Source of the DNA: Agathobacter sp. | GTDB taxonomy: Bacteria; Bacillota; Clostridia; Lachnospirales; Lachnospiraceae | DNA: 64,000 bases | NCBI GenBank assembly: GCA_017409825.1 | Contig: JAFQRZ010000001.1 | Coordinates: 62,001-126,000, forward strand | Direction: 5' to 3' | Shown here: positions 53,103 through 62,155 of the stretch, one piece after another | Numbering within the stretch: the first letter of the stretch is position 1 | Layout: the number at the start of each line of letters is the position of its first letter | Translations under genes and position numbers: made by a program | The notes under the pieces: model-generated | Databases searched by the model: none | Told to the model about the DNA's origin: nothing | Seen by the model: only the letters and a program-made list of their open reading frames with translations

Positions 53103-55769
53103 ATGTTTAAGAAATTTTTGAATGTATTTATTGACGATAAAGTAGATATTAAGGAAAGATTGTTCCGTATCATTTTGGTGGTTGGCACGGTTGCAATTGG
53201 ACTTGCGATTTTGCAAGGACTTACACTTGTGAATGCCGATGGTCTTATGCCAGTATATTGGATTATGTTTGCATCCTTCGTGGTGGCCTTAGTGTTAACC
53301 TTTAAATACAATTATATTGATGTATCATCTACCATTTTGGGATTTGCTATTATCTTAATCGCATTGCCATTCATTTTCTTAAAGGGTGGTGGAGTAAATA
53401 GTGGTTCGGGGATTTGGCTTTGCTTGGGAATCGTGTATGTATTTATTATGTTTTCTGGAAAGAAAATGTGGTTCTTTTTGATACTTACACTGGTTATGGA
53501 TAGTTTATGCTATATGATTTCCTACTACTATCCAGAAGTGGTAGTGGAACTTGCGACACCATTTGAGAAACATTTTGATTCCATTTTTGCGGCAGTCATT
53601 GTTGGACTTACAGTTGGAATTATTATGAAATTCCAGCTCAAGATTTTTGATAATGAGAGACAAATTACACAGGAACAAAAGAAGGAATTAGAATTGTTGG
53701 GTAAGTCCAAAGATGCTTTCTTTGCAAGTATGAGTCATGAGATTCGTACACCAATTAATTCGATTATTGGACTAAATGAATTGATTTTACGTGAAAATCC
53801 GTCGACTGAAATCCAGGGATATGCAAAAAATATTCAGAATGCAAGTAAAATGTTGTTGTCTTTGGTAAATGACATTTTGGAATTATCCCAGCTTGAAATT
53901 CAAAAGATGGAATTGGTGGAAAAAGAATATAGTGTAGAAGAAATGCTGCATGAAGTTGTAGATATGATGCAGGTTCGCATGGAGGAAAAGAAGTTAAAGT
54001 TCATTGTTCAGGTGGACAAGAATATCCCTTCCAAACTGTATGGGGATGATAGACGCATGAAACAGATTCTTCTAAATATTCTTTCTAATGCAGTGAAATA
54101 TACAGAGGAAGGTTCTGTTACATTTAGCTGCCGTTTTGAGCAGGTAGATGAAGAAAATATATCTCTTCGTATTTCGGTAGCAGATACGGGAATGGGAATT
54201 CGAAAAGAAGAGTTAGAGCATTTGTTTGATGCATTCCATCGAATTAATTCTGAGAAAAATCAAAAAATTGAAGGGACTGGTTTGGGACTATCGATTACGA
54301 AGCATTTGCTGGATTTGATGCAGGGTGAAATTTCAGTAGATAGTATTTATACGCAGGGCTCAGAATTTACAGTTGTGATTCCACAGAAAATCATAGATGA
54401 AGCACCTATGGGCGAATTTACGACTAAGATTGCGGATAAAAATACGACAACCTATTATAGCAAATCATTTGAGGCACCAGAGGCTCGTATTTTGATCGTA
54501 GATGATGATGACTTGAATCTTATCATTACAACGAAGCTTCTTCAGGATACGAAGATGTCGATTGACACAGCAAGTAGCGCGGATGAATGCTTGCGAAAGA
54601 CAAGCAAGAGATACTACAATCTTATCTTAATGGACTACATGATGCCAGGTATGAATGGTGGAGAGCTTCTGCGTGAGGTTCGTAAACAGGAAAATGGCTT
54701 GTGTAAGGATTCTGATGTGGTATTGTTATCTGCAAATGTGCTTGCGGATAAGCAGTTGGAATATCAGCAGATGGGCTTTGATGGATTATTGGAGAAGCCA
54801 GTAGATGCGGTTCGTTTGGAACAGGAAGTAATGAAGCACATTCCAGACGAGTTGATTGAGTATCGTAGAGATGCGGTAGGTGGTGTTCAAGGAGAATACT
54901 TTGTATCAAGACTAGCAAAACGACGCAAGAAGGTCTATGTTACTTCCGATGGTGTGTGCGATTTGCCACAGGAGTTTATCGAAAAGTACGATATTAAAAT
55001 CATTGATATGTATATTAAAACGGAAACGGGTAGATTCCGTGATAAGAAAGAAATCGACATTCACAACTTGTCGAGATATTTGTCAGATGAAAATACGACG
55101 GCATTTTCATTGTCACCAACCGTAGAAGACTATGAACGATTTTTTGCGGATGCACTTATGGAAGCAGATAACATCATATATATATCTATGGCGAGTGGTA
55201 CTGGAAATTGTTATGAACATGCAGTTGAGGCGGCAAAGGGATTTGCACACGTACATATTGTGGATTCTACCCATATTTCTTCTGGGCAGGCACTTATCGT
55301 TTTGCATGCTGCAAAGATGGCAAGTGAAGGTGCACCAGTACAGGAAATTGTAAGTAGTATAGAACGTATGAAATCTAAGGTAAAGGCATCGTATGTTTTG
55401 CCAAGTACCCGTATTTTCTATCAAAAGGGGTTCACAGATAAGATTACTGCACAAATTTGTGATTGGTTTAAACTGCATCCAGTTTTGGGAACGTATCGAA
55501 ATAAAATTACGGTTTTGGGCGTTCGTGCCGGTAAATTGGAAAAGGTTTGGAAGAAATATATCCGATTCCATTTGCGGAATAGTTCGCGCATTAACGCAGA
55601 TATTGTATTTGTGGTTCATGCAGGTTGTACGGTAAGACAGCAGGAAATGATTTTAGAAGAAATCAATCGCAATATGAGATTCAAGCAGGTCATTTTTACA
55701 CAGGCTTCATCGGCTAGTGTTTGTAACGCAGGACTAGGTTCGATTGGTTTTGCAATTTGTCAAAAATAG
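53103..55769 (+). CDS. membrane hybrid histidine kinase fused to a DegV-type domain
   Basis: 888 residues. About six membrane helices (20-185), H box FFASMSHEIRTPINSIIG with H212, HATPase with ILSNAVKYT, DTGMGI and GTGLGLSI, and a receiver with D511 (LILMDYMMPGMNG). From about residue 605 to the end the sequence is DegV-like: VYVTSDGVCDLPQEFIEKY, FSLSPTVEDYERFF, IIYISMASGTGNCYEHA, HIVDSTHISSGQALIV, LHPVLGTYRNKI. DegV proteins bind fatty acids. Such a fusion would let a lipid-binding module sit on a kinase. Confidence 0.9.
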   Translation: MFKKFLNVFIDDKVDIKERLFRIILVVGTVAIGLAILQGLTLVNADGLMPVYWIMFASFVVALVLTFKYNYIDVSSTILGFAIILIALPFIFLKGGGVNSGSGIWLCLGIVYVFIMFSGKKMWFFLILTLVMDSLCYMISYYYPEVVVELATPFEKHFDSIFAAVIVGLTVGIIMKFQLKIFDNERQITQEQKKELELLGKSKDAFFASMSHEIRTPINSIIGLNELILRENPSTEIQGYAKNIQNASKMLLSLVNDILELSQLEIQKMELVEKEYSVEEMLHEVVDMMQVRMEEKKLKFIVQVDKNIPSKLYGDDRRMKQILLNILSNAVKYTEEGSVTFSCRFEQVDEENISLRISVADTGMGIRKEELEHLFDAFHRINSEKNQKIEGTGLGLSITKHLLDLMQGEISVDSIYTQGSEFTVVIPQKIIDEAPMGEFTTKIADKNTTTYYSKSFEAPEARILIVDDDDLNLIITTKLLQDTKMSIDTASSADECLRKTSKRYYNLILMDYMMPGMNGGELLREVRKQENGLCKDSDVVLLSANVLADKQLEYQQMGFDGLLEKPVDAVRLEQEVMKHIPDELIEYRRDAVGGVQGEYFVSRLAKRRKKVYVTSDGVCDLPQEFIEKYDIKIIDMYIKTETGRFRDKKEIDIHNLSRYLSDENTTAFSLSPTVEDYERFFADALMEADNIIYISMASGTGNCYEHAVEAAKGFAHVHIVDSTHISSGQALIVLHAAKMASEGAPVQEIVSSIERMKSKVKASYVLPSTRIFYQKGFTDKITAQICDWFKLHPVLGTYRNKITVLGVRAGKLEKVWKKYIRFHLRNSSRINADIVFVVHAGCTVRQQEMILEEINRNMRFKQVIFTQASSASVCNAGLGSIGFAICQK

Positions 55770-55781
55770 AAAGAGGTTATT

Positions 55782-56684
55782 ATGGAACAGATTTTTGAAA
55801 TTATCAAAGCGTTATTATTTGGTATTGTAGAAGGTATTACAGAGTGGCTTCCAGTAAGTAGTACCGGACATATGATTCTGTTAAATGAGTTTGTCGAGCT
55901 GAATGTAAGTGAACAGTTTTGGAATATGTTCTTGGTAGTAATTCAGTTGGGTGCCATCCTTGCAGTAGTACTGATTTTCTGGAATACGATTTGGCCATTT
56001 GCTTTAGCAAAAAATACTGATTTCTCTCAGAACATTGGAAGAAGAGGGTTCTGGAATCAGAAGTATTGGGCGGTTGGACCAATTACTGTAAAAATGGAAA
56101 TCATTATTAACTGGTTTAAGATTGTAGTTGCATGTTTACCAGCAATTATATTTGTATTGCTGGATTTGGATGATGTGTGTGATGCATTGTTTTATAATGC
56201 GGTTGGTGTATCGATTGCACTGATTGTATTTGGTATTGCTTTTATTATCGTAGAAAATCGTAACGCAGGCAGAAATGCGGTGGTAATGGAAATGACTGAA
56301 ATTACATGGAAGATGGCGGTGCTCATTGGTGTGTTCCAGCTTCTTGCTGCAGCATTTCCTGGCACCTCACGTTCTGGTGCGACCATCATTGGTGCGTTAC
56401 TCATTGGAATTTCCAGAAAAGCAGCGAGTGAATTTACCTTTATTCTTGCCATCCCAGTTATGCTCGGAGCAAGTCTGCTTGAGTTATTAGATTTTGGCTT
56501 TCATCTGACAGGAAATGAAGTGGTGATTCTTTTAGTTGGAATGATTAGTGCATTTTTGGTTTCTATTTTTGTAATTAAATTTTTGTTGAGCTATATCCGT
56601 AAGCACGATTTCAAGGTGTTCGGTTGGTACCGAATTGTACTTGGTATCGTAGTGCTGTTTTGCGGAGTAGTGGGTATTATTTAG
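55782..56684 (+). CDS. uppP: undecaprenyl-diphosphatase UppP (BacA)
   Basis: 300 residues, about eight membrane helices. Recycles the cell-wall lipid carrier by removing one phosphate, and gives bacitracin tolerance. Signature motifs are GIVEGITEWLPVSSTGHMIL and FPGTSRSGATIIGALL. It follows the DegV-kinase by 12 bp and may share its transcript. Confidence 0.95.
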   Translation: MEQIFEIIKALLFGIVEGITEWLPVSSTGHMILLNEFVELNVSEQFWNMFLVVIQLGAILAVVLIFWNTIWPFALAKNTDFSQNIGRRGFWNQKYWAVGPITVKMEIIINWFKIVVACLPAIIFVLLDLDDVCDALFYNAVGVSIALIVFGIAFIIVENRNAGRNAVVMEMTEITWKMAVLIGVFQLLAAAFPGTSRSGATIIGALLIGISRKAASEFTFILAIPVMLGASLLELLDFGFHLTGNEVVILLVGMISAFLVSIFVIKFLLSYIRKHDFKVFGWYRIVLGIVVLFCGVVGII

Positions 56685-56703
56685 TTTTAGAAGTTGGTCA
56701 TAG

Positions 56704-57300
56704 ATGTTAAAGTTATATTATGGACATATCAAACTGGTAAAAGATCCAGAGCAGTTTGATAAGTGGTTTGAAAAAATGGATGGTCAGAGAAAGGACAAAA
56801 TTCTACGTTGCAAGAATGAGGTAGATAAACAGCGTTCCTTACTGGCTGGAATATTGCTACATTTTGGCTTGGAAAATAATCGCGATGAAAAGCAGATTTT
56901 TTATAGTATTAGTCATTCTGGGAATTACGTGATATGTGTTCTTTCGGACCGAAGTGTAGGAATTGATATCGAGAATAAGTTCCGTAGTATTTTTTCGGAA
57001 GCAAAGGAAGAGCAATTGGATAAGATTGCGCGAAAATGCTTTACGATGGGTGAGTCCATCTATTTTCTCTCTGCAGAGGAAGAAGAAAAGCAAGAGATTA
57101 TGTTGAAATTGTGGACCAGAAAGGAAAGCTATAGTAAGGCAATCGGAAAAGGTCTGGGGATAGATTTTTCGTTGATTGATACGCAGAAAAAGGATGCGCT
57201 ATACTGGTCGGATTGGCTGGAAGATGGATATTATTGTAGTTTATATGTAGAGGATGGATTTTTTGGAGATTTGAAGCTACAGGAAATCGTATCTTTGTAG
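56704..57300 (+). CDS. 4'-phosphopantetheinyl transferase (Sfp type)
   Basis: 198 residues. Transfers phosphopantetheine from CoA to carrier proteins. The two signatures are SVGIDIENKF (Mg-binding Asp and Glu) and KLWTRKESYSKAIGKGLGI (W-x-x-K-E-S/A-x-x-K). ISHSGNYVICVLS is the third conserved piece. No carrier or NRPS/PKS gene is in the window, so the target may be a fatty-acid ACP or a distant cluster. Confidence 0.92.
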   Translation: MLKLYYGHIKLVKDPEQFDKWFEKMDGQRKDKILRCKNEVDKQRSLLAGILLHFGLENNRDEKQIFYSISHSGNYVICVLSDRSVGIDIENKFRSIFSEAKEEQLDKIARKCFTMGESIYFLSAEEEEKQEIMLKLWTRKESYSKAIGKGLGIDFSLIDTQKKDALYWSDWLEDGYYCSLYVEDGFFGDLKLQEIVSL

Positions 57301-57314
57301 GAAGGAATAGAAAA

Positions 57315-57818
57315 ATGTATGATGAATTGACTGCAAAGGATATTCAAAAGATGGAAGAGGAGATTGAGCATCGTAAGCTTGTTGTTCGTAAGCAAGCATT
57401 AGAGGATGTGAAAGAAGCTCGTGCACATGGTGATTTGAGTGAGAATTTTGAATACAAGGCAGCGAAAAAATTTAAAAATGAGAATGAAAGCCGTATTCGT
57501 TATCTGGAAAAAATGATTCGTACTGCAAAAGTTATTTCAGAGGAATCCGCTGAAGATGAAGTTGGTATGAACAATACGGTTGAGTTGTATTTCGAAGAAG
57601 ATGATGAGGTAGAAGTATATAAGGTGGTTACCACGGTACGAAGCAATTCTTTGAAAAATTTGATTAGTAAAGAGTCGCCACTTGGAATGGCGATATATGG
57701 GCATAAGGTAGGAGAACGATGTGAGGTAAAGGTAAATGATACCTATTCTTATTTTGTGCAGATTAGAAAGATTGAAAATACAGTAGATGATGGAAGCGAT
57801 GCGTTGCGAAAATTTTAA
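57315..57818 (+). CDS. greA: GreA/GreB-type transcription elongation factor
   Basis: 167 residues. N-terminal coiled coil with the tip EARAHGDLSENFEYKAAKK, which carries the acidic residues that stimulate RNA polymerase cleavage; C-terminal FKBP-like domain with SPLGMAIYGHKVGE. Somewhat divergent from housekeeping GreA, so it could be a paralogue. AAGGAAT precedes ATG 57315. Confidence 0.87.
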   Translation: MYDELTAKDIQKMEEEIEHRKLVVRKQALEDVKEARAHGDLSENFEYKAAKKFKNENESRIRYLEKMIRTAKVISEESAEDEVGMNNTVELYFEEDDEVEVYKVVTTVRSNSLKNLISKESPLGMAIYGHKVGERCEVKVNDTYSYFVQIRKIENTVDDGSDALRKF

Positions 57819-57841
57819 CTGTGTTGAAAGTGAGAACATAG

Positions 57842-58279
57842 ATGGCTAGAAGAGGTTTGACGGGACAACTAAATATGTTTGATTTGTACAATTCCCTAGA
57901 AACAGGTGAAGTTGAGATGGTATCTTTGGTGCCGGAGTTTGAAGAGGAGCCAGAGGTTGTGGAAGTGCCAGAGGTTGTGGAAGAGCTAGAGGTTGAGGAA
58001 GAACTAGAAGTTGTGGAAGAGCCAGAAACTGTGGAAGAGCTAGAAGCTGTGGAAGAGCAAGAAGTTGCGGAAGAGTCCCATGTGGTTCTGGGAAAAGAGC
58101 AGGTGTCTATGTCTCGAAGTTATGTGGTGGATGGAGAACAGGTTGAGATTGCATACATCAATTATAACAAGGTTCGCATTACAAGAGGAAATGGGGTGCC
58201 TGTTGTGAAAGAATTTGCTTCTACGAAAGAAGCGGTAGATTATTATGTAGAGCAGATGCAGGAGTATGAGGATGAATAA
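57842..58279 (+). CDS. Glu/Val-rich repeat protein, function unknown
   Basis: 145 residues. The middle (about 34-78) is built of six-residue units of the type EVVEEP/EVVEEL, coded by an 18-bp tandem DNA repeat at 57943-58076. The flanks are ordinary: MARRGLTGQLNMFDLYNSLETGEV at the start and a C-terminal SYVVDGEQVEIAYINYNKVRITRG. No signal peptide. It overlaps the sortase gene by 8 bases. Confidence 0.65.
   Translation: MARRGLTGQLNMFDLYNSLETGEVEMVSLVPEFEEEPEVVEVPEVVEELEVEEELEVVEEPETVEELEAVEEQEVAEESHVVLGKEQVSMSRSYVVDGEQVEIAYINYNKVRITRGNGVPVVKEFASTKEAVDYYVEQMQEYEDE
57943..58076 (+). repeat. 18-bp in-frame tandem repeat
   Basis: About seven imperfect units of the type GAGGTTGTGGAAGAGCTA. In frame, codes the acidic repeat of the surrounding protein. 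Confidence 0.75.
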
Positions 58280-59162
58280 AGAAGAGTTAGAAATAATTGA
58301 TTTGGAACAGGAGGAACTACCTGTTGACAAATCCTCAAAAAAGAGGAGACAAAATATCATTAGCTGGGTACTCGTTTGTATCGGTGTTATCTGTATTGGA
58401 GTTGCATTATATGGTTTATATGATATTTACAAAGAGTACAAAGTAAGTGAGGAAATATATGAAAAGGCTGAGGAGGAGTTTGTTCATCCGTATGTGCCGG
58501 GGACAGAAGAGGAGAATTTAACAGAAGCTCCAGCAGAAGCTCCAACGGAAACTGCTCCTGTGACTCCTTGGTATCAGTTGGTATCGGTAGATTTGGCAGG
58601 ATTACAAGCAAAATATGACGAAGTAGTAGGATGGCTTTACTTTGAAAACGTGGATATTAGTTACCCATTGATGCAAGGCAGTGATAATACAAAATATTTG
58701 CGTACGGCTTTTGATGGAACATATTCAAATCCAGGAAGTATCTTTGTAGAGGCGACACATAGTGGAGATTTTTCGGATATTCATACTTTGGTGTACGGTC
58801 ATAATCAGAGAGATGCCAATATGTTTGGCAAATTAAGAAATTATTATAATGATGCATCGTATTATAAGATGCATCCATATTTTCAGATATTCTGTGAGGA
58901 TAAAATATATCGATATAGAATTTTTGCAGTTTTGGATGCGCCTGTAGATAGTTTTGTCTTTCAGGAAAAGCCTGTTTCTGCAAGTTCATGGGTAGAAAAG
59001 TTACAACAAAATGCTATACTTGCAGCTGGAATTCAGGCAGATGATAATGATAGAATTGTTACACTTTGCACCTGTACCGATGATGCAAAAGATCGTATAT
59101 TAGTGAGTGCGGTGCTGGTAGGTACCTATGATCGTACAGAACAGACTTTGATACAAAATTAA
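58272..59162 (+). CDS. srtB: class B sortase
   Basis: 296 residues. An N-terminal membrane anchor (about 29-52, IISWVLVCIGVICIGVALYGLYDIY) is followed by a Pro/Thr spacer and the sortase B fold. Catalytic residues: H177 in LVYGHNQRDANMFG, C268 in TLCTCTDD, and the Arg in KDRILVSAVLVG. Attaches surface proteins to peptidoglycan or builds pili. It is the only sortase in the window and could process the VPVTG protein at 26950. ATG 58272 fits the ribosome site CAGGAG better than ATG 58266. Confidence 0.9.
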   Translation: MNKEELEIIDLEQEELPVDKSSKKRRQNIISWVLVCIGVICIGVALYGLYDIYKEYKVSEEIYEKAEEEFVHPYVPGTEEENLTEAPAEAPTETAPVTPWYQLVSVDLAGLQAKYDEVVGWLYFENVDISYPLMQGSDNTKYLRTAFDGTYSNPGSIFVEATHSGDFSDIHTLVYGHNQRDANMFGKLRNYYNDASYYKMHPYFQIFCEDKIYRYRIFAVLDAPVDSFVFQEKPVSASSWVEKLQQNAILAAGIQADDNDRIVTLCTCTDDAKDRILVSAVLVGTYDRTEQTLIQN

Positions 59163-59179
59163 AATAAGGAGCTGAAACC

Positions 59180-59632
59180 ATGAAAAGAGAAGACGAATTA
59201 TTAAAACAGTTGATGGATATGACAAAGGATACGAAGGCTGGAAAAATTCGCTGGGATGTGAAGTGCCAGACTACAGAATACAATGATCCTACCAGTAAAC
59301 CACAGGTAATGGAGGATGATATTCTTTGGACAGTAGATGAGTGTTATGTTTCTTATTATTGTGAATATAAGGGTAAGGAATTTTTGATGATTACCTATGA
59401 AATGATACATACTGCAGGAGATAAGGTGAAAACAACGAATTTGGTATTCCTTCCACCACTTGGAATCCGTTATTTTGATATTCATACCTTACTTCCTTAT
59501 GCAGTGGAAAATTCGAATATGCTTTCTTATCAGGTGAAGGCTTTGTGGACTATGCTATTGGATATGTATAAAGCGAATCCAAGTAGTGTTGCTTTGGATG
59601 TAAGTGAAAGAGTTTTAACAATTGAAGATTAG
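59180..59632 (+). CDS. conserved protein of unknown function
   Basis: 150 residues, soluble, mixed alpha/beta. Contains DILWTVDECYVSYYCEYKGKEFLMITYEMIH and LPPLGIRYFDIHTLLPYAV. AAGGAGC precedes ATG 59180, 17 bp after the sortase gene. I recognise no family. Confidence 0.75.
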   Translation: MKREDELLKQLMDMTKDTKAGKIRWDVKCQTTEYNDPTSKPQVMEDDILWTVDECYVSYYCEYKGKEFLMITYEMIHTAGDKVKTTNLVFLPPLGIRYFDIHTLLPYAVENSNMLSYQVKALWTMLLDMYKANPSSVALDVSERVLTIED

Positions 59633-59656
59633 TAGATTTGTTAATGGAGGAATGTT

Positions 59657-62092
59657 ATGGGAAGAGTATATTTAAATGAGGGGTGGAAATTTGCTGAAAA
59701 ATTTTCCGTGAATTTATTTTATCCGGGTGTAGGCGACAGCGATATGGTAGAAGTGCGTTTTCCACATACCTGTAAGGAATTACCATATAATTATTTTGAT
59801 GAAAATGAGTATCAAATGGTGTGTGGTTATCGTCGTACGCTTCGTGTAGAAGAGGCTTGGAAAGGCAAAACAATGCTCTTTACCTGTGAAGGAGCAGGGC
59901 ATGAAACAACACTCTATATCAATGGGCAGGAAGTGTATAAGCATTCTTGCGGATATACTGGGTTTACGGTAGATATTACGCCTTATATGTTATATGGACA
60001 AGCCAATGTGCTGGTATTGAAGGTGGATAGTAATGAAACATTAAACCAGCCACCATTTGGATTTGTTATCGATTATATGACATTCGGTGGTGTGTATCGT
60101 GAAGTATATATGGATGTGGTAGAAAATACCCATATCAAAGATGTATTTGTAAAAGCAGAGGCTGCAAAGGATGGAAAGGCGGACTTGGAATGCCAGATAG
60201 AAGTGAGTGAAGCGGTACTTGCTTCGGAAAAAGAGATTCTGATTCGTGGATTTTTGACTCGCAAGGATACGGATCGTTGTCCCGTAGATAGTGAAGAGCA
60301 ATATTTTCTTCCTGTGGCAGCATTTGAACAGAAAGTATCGGAAGTTAAATTTACATTAAATAATTCGGTGTATAATGTGCTAAATTGGCATGTGGACCAT
60401 CCGTATTTGTATGAGCTGACTTTGGAATTGGTCGATTCGGAGGATAATGTAAAGGATACCTATACAACTACGTTTGGCTTTCGCAATGTGGAATTCCGAG
60501 CAGATGGATTCTACTTGAATGGAGAAAAATTTAAAATTAGAGGATTGAATCGTCACCAGAGCTATCCTTATGTTGGATATGCAATGCCAGAAAGTATACA
60601 AAAACTGGATGCAGATATTCTGAAATTTGAGTTGGGCTGTAATGCAGCGAGAAATTCACATTATCCACAGTCACATCATTTCATTAATCGCTGTGATGAA
60701 ATCGGTCTGTTGGTATTTATGGAAATTCCAGGCTGGCAGCACATTGGAGACGAGGCATGGAAGCAGCAGGCTTGTAAGAATGTCGAAGATATGATTCTGC
60801 AGTATCGCAACCATCCGTCGATAATGATTTGGGGTGTGCGTATCAATGAATCCCAGGATGACGATGCCTTTTATATCGAGACCAATCGTATCGCTCACGC
60901 GTTAGATGATACCAGACCAACGGGCGGTGTTCGTAATTTTAGAAAGAGTCATCTTTTTGAAGATGTCTATACCTATAATGATTTTGTGCACGATGGCAAA
61001 AAGCCAGGCTGTGAACCAAAGAAAAACATTACTTCGGATATGTCAAAGGGACATTTGATTACAGAATATAATGGTCACATGTATCCAACGAAGCCATTTG
61101 ATTGGGAAGAACATCGATTGGAGCATGCACTTCGTCATGCAAGAGTTATCAATGCAGTCGGAAAAGAAGAGGATATCGCTGGAAGCTTTGGCTGGTGTAT
61201 GTTTGATTACAATACGCATAAGGATTTCGGTAGTGGAGATCGTATCTGTTACCATGGTGTTACAGATATGTTTCGTAATTCCAAGCTTGCGGCGAGTGTT
61301 TATGCATCGCAACAGGAAGAAACGACTGTTTTGGAAGTAAGTTCTTCGATGGATATTGGGGAGCATCCAGCAACGAATTTAGGAAACGTATACATTTTCT
61401 CAAATGCAGATAGTGTTAAAATGTACAAAAATGGTCATTTTATCAAGGAATACAAACCAAGTGACTCTGCATTTGATGGTATTCCACATGGTCCTATTTT
61501 GGTGGATGATTTCGTTGGAACGATGTTGGAAACAGAAGAAGGTTTTAGTAAAAAACAATCGGAAATGATTGCAGGAGCATTAAACTACCTTGCAATTCAT
61601 GGCTATCAAACCTTCCCACCACATATTATATGGACGATGGTGAAAGCAATTGTTCAGTATAAGATGAAACCAATGGATATGGTAAATCTCTATATCAAAT
61701 ACATTGGAAACTGGGGCGAAACAGCTACTTCGTATCGTTTCGAGGCAATCCAAAATGGGGAAGTAGTGAAAACTGTAGTGAAAGAACCAATGCGTAAACC
61801 GCATCTAGAGACGAAGGTTTCTCACACGAAGCTCCATGAAGGAAATACGTATGATGTGGCAGCCATCCGTATTCGTGCAGTAGATGAAAACGAAAACCTG
61901 CTTCCATATTATCAGGAGCCAATCAAGGTAACAGTGGAAGGTCCGATTACCGTAATTGGTGATGACGTATTGTCACTTAAGGGTGGCATGGGAGGTCTTT
62001 ACATAAAGACAACTGGAGCGAAAGGCGCTGCAAAGGTTTGCCTTGGTAATTCACAGCTTGAGACGGTAGAACTTACCTTTGAAATCGTATAG
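59657..62092 (+). CDS. glycoside hydrolase family 2 enzyme (beta-galactosidase-like)
   Basis: 811 residues. Sugar-binding domain (GYRRTLRVEEAWKGKTMLFTCEGAG), immunoglobulin-like domain, and TIM barrel beginning GFYLNGEKFKIRGLNRHQSYPYVG. Acid/base E398 in WGVRINESQDD and nucleophile E470 in LITEYNGHMYP. It belongs to a branch different from the LacZ-type enzyme at the window start, as the motifs differ (INE and TEYNGH). Probably intracellular: no signal peptide. GGAGG precedes ATG 59657; an alpha-galactosidase follows 63 bp later. Confidence 0.92.
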   Translation: MGRVYLNEGWKFAEKFSVNLFYPGVGDSDMVEVRFPHTCKELPYNYFDENEYQMVCGYRRTLRVEEAWKGKTMLFTCEGAGHETTLYINGQEVYKHSCGYTGFTVDITPYMLYGQANVLVLKVDSNETLNQPPFGFVIDYMTFGGVYREVYMDVVENTHIKDVFVKAEAAKDGKADLECQIEVSEAVLASEKEILIRGFLTRKDTDRCPVDSEEQYFLPVAAFEQKVSEVKFTLNNSVYNVLNWHVDHPYLYELTLELVDSEDNVKDTYTTTFGFRNVEFRADGFYLNGEKFKIRGLNRHQSYPYVGYAMPESIQKLDADILKFELGCNAARNSHYPQSHHFINRCDEIGLLVFMEIPGWQHIGDEAWKQQACKNVEDMILQYRNHPSIMIWGVRINESQDDDAFYIETNRIAHALDDTRPTGGVRNFRKSHLFEDVYTYNDFVHDGKKPGCEPKKNITSDMSKGHLITEYNGHMYPTKPFDWEEHRLEHALRHARVINAVGKEEDIAGSFGWCMFDYNTHKDFGSGDRICYHGVTDMFRNSKLAASVYASQQEETTVLEVSSSMDIGEHPATNLGNVYIFSNADSVKMYKNGHFIKEYKPSDSAFDGIPHGPILVDDFVGTMLETEEGFSKKQSEMIAGALNYLAIHGYQTFPPHIIWTMVKAIVQYKMKPMDMVNLYIKYIGNWGETATSYRFEAIQNGEVVKTVVKEPMRKPHLETKVSHTKLHEGNTYDVAAIRIRAVDENENLLPYYQEPIKVTVEGPITVIGDDVLSLKGGMGGLYIKTTGAKGAAKVCLGNSQLETVELTFEIV

Positions 62093-62155
62093 TAAAAGAA
62101 AATGTTTTTGGAAGAGGGAATCCAAAGAGACAATATATTTTAGGAGAAGAAGATT

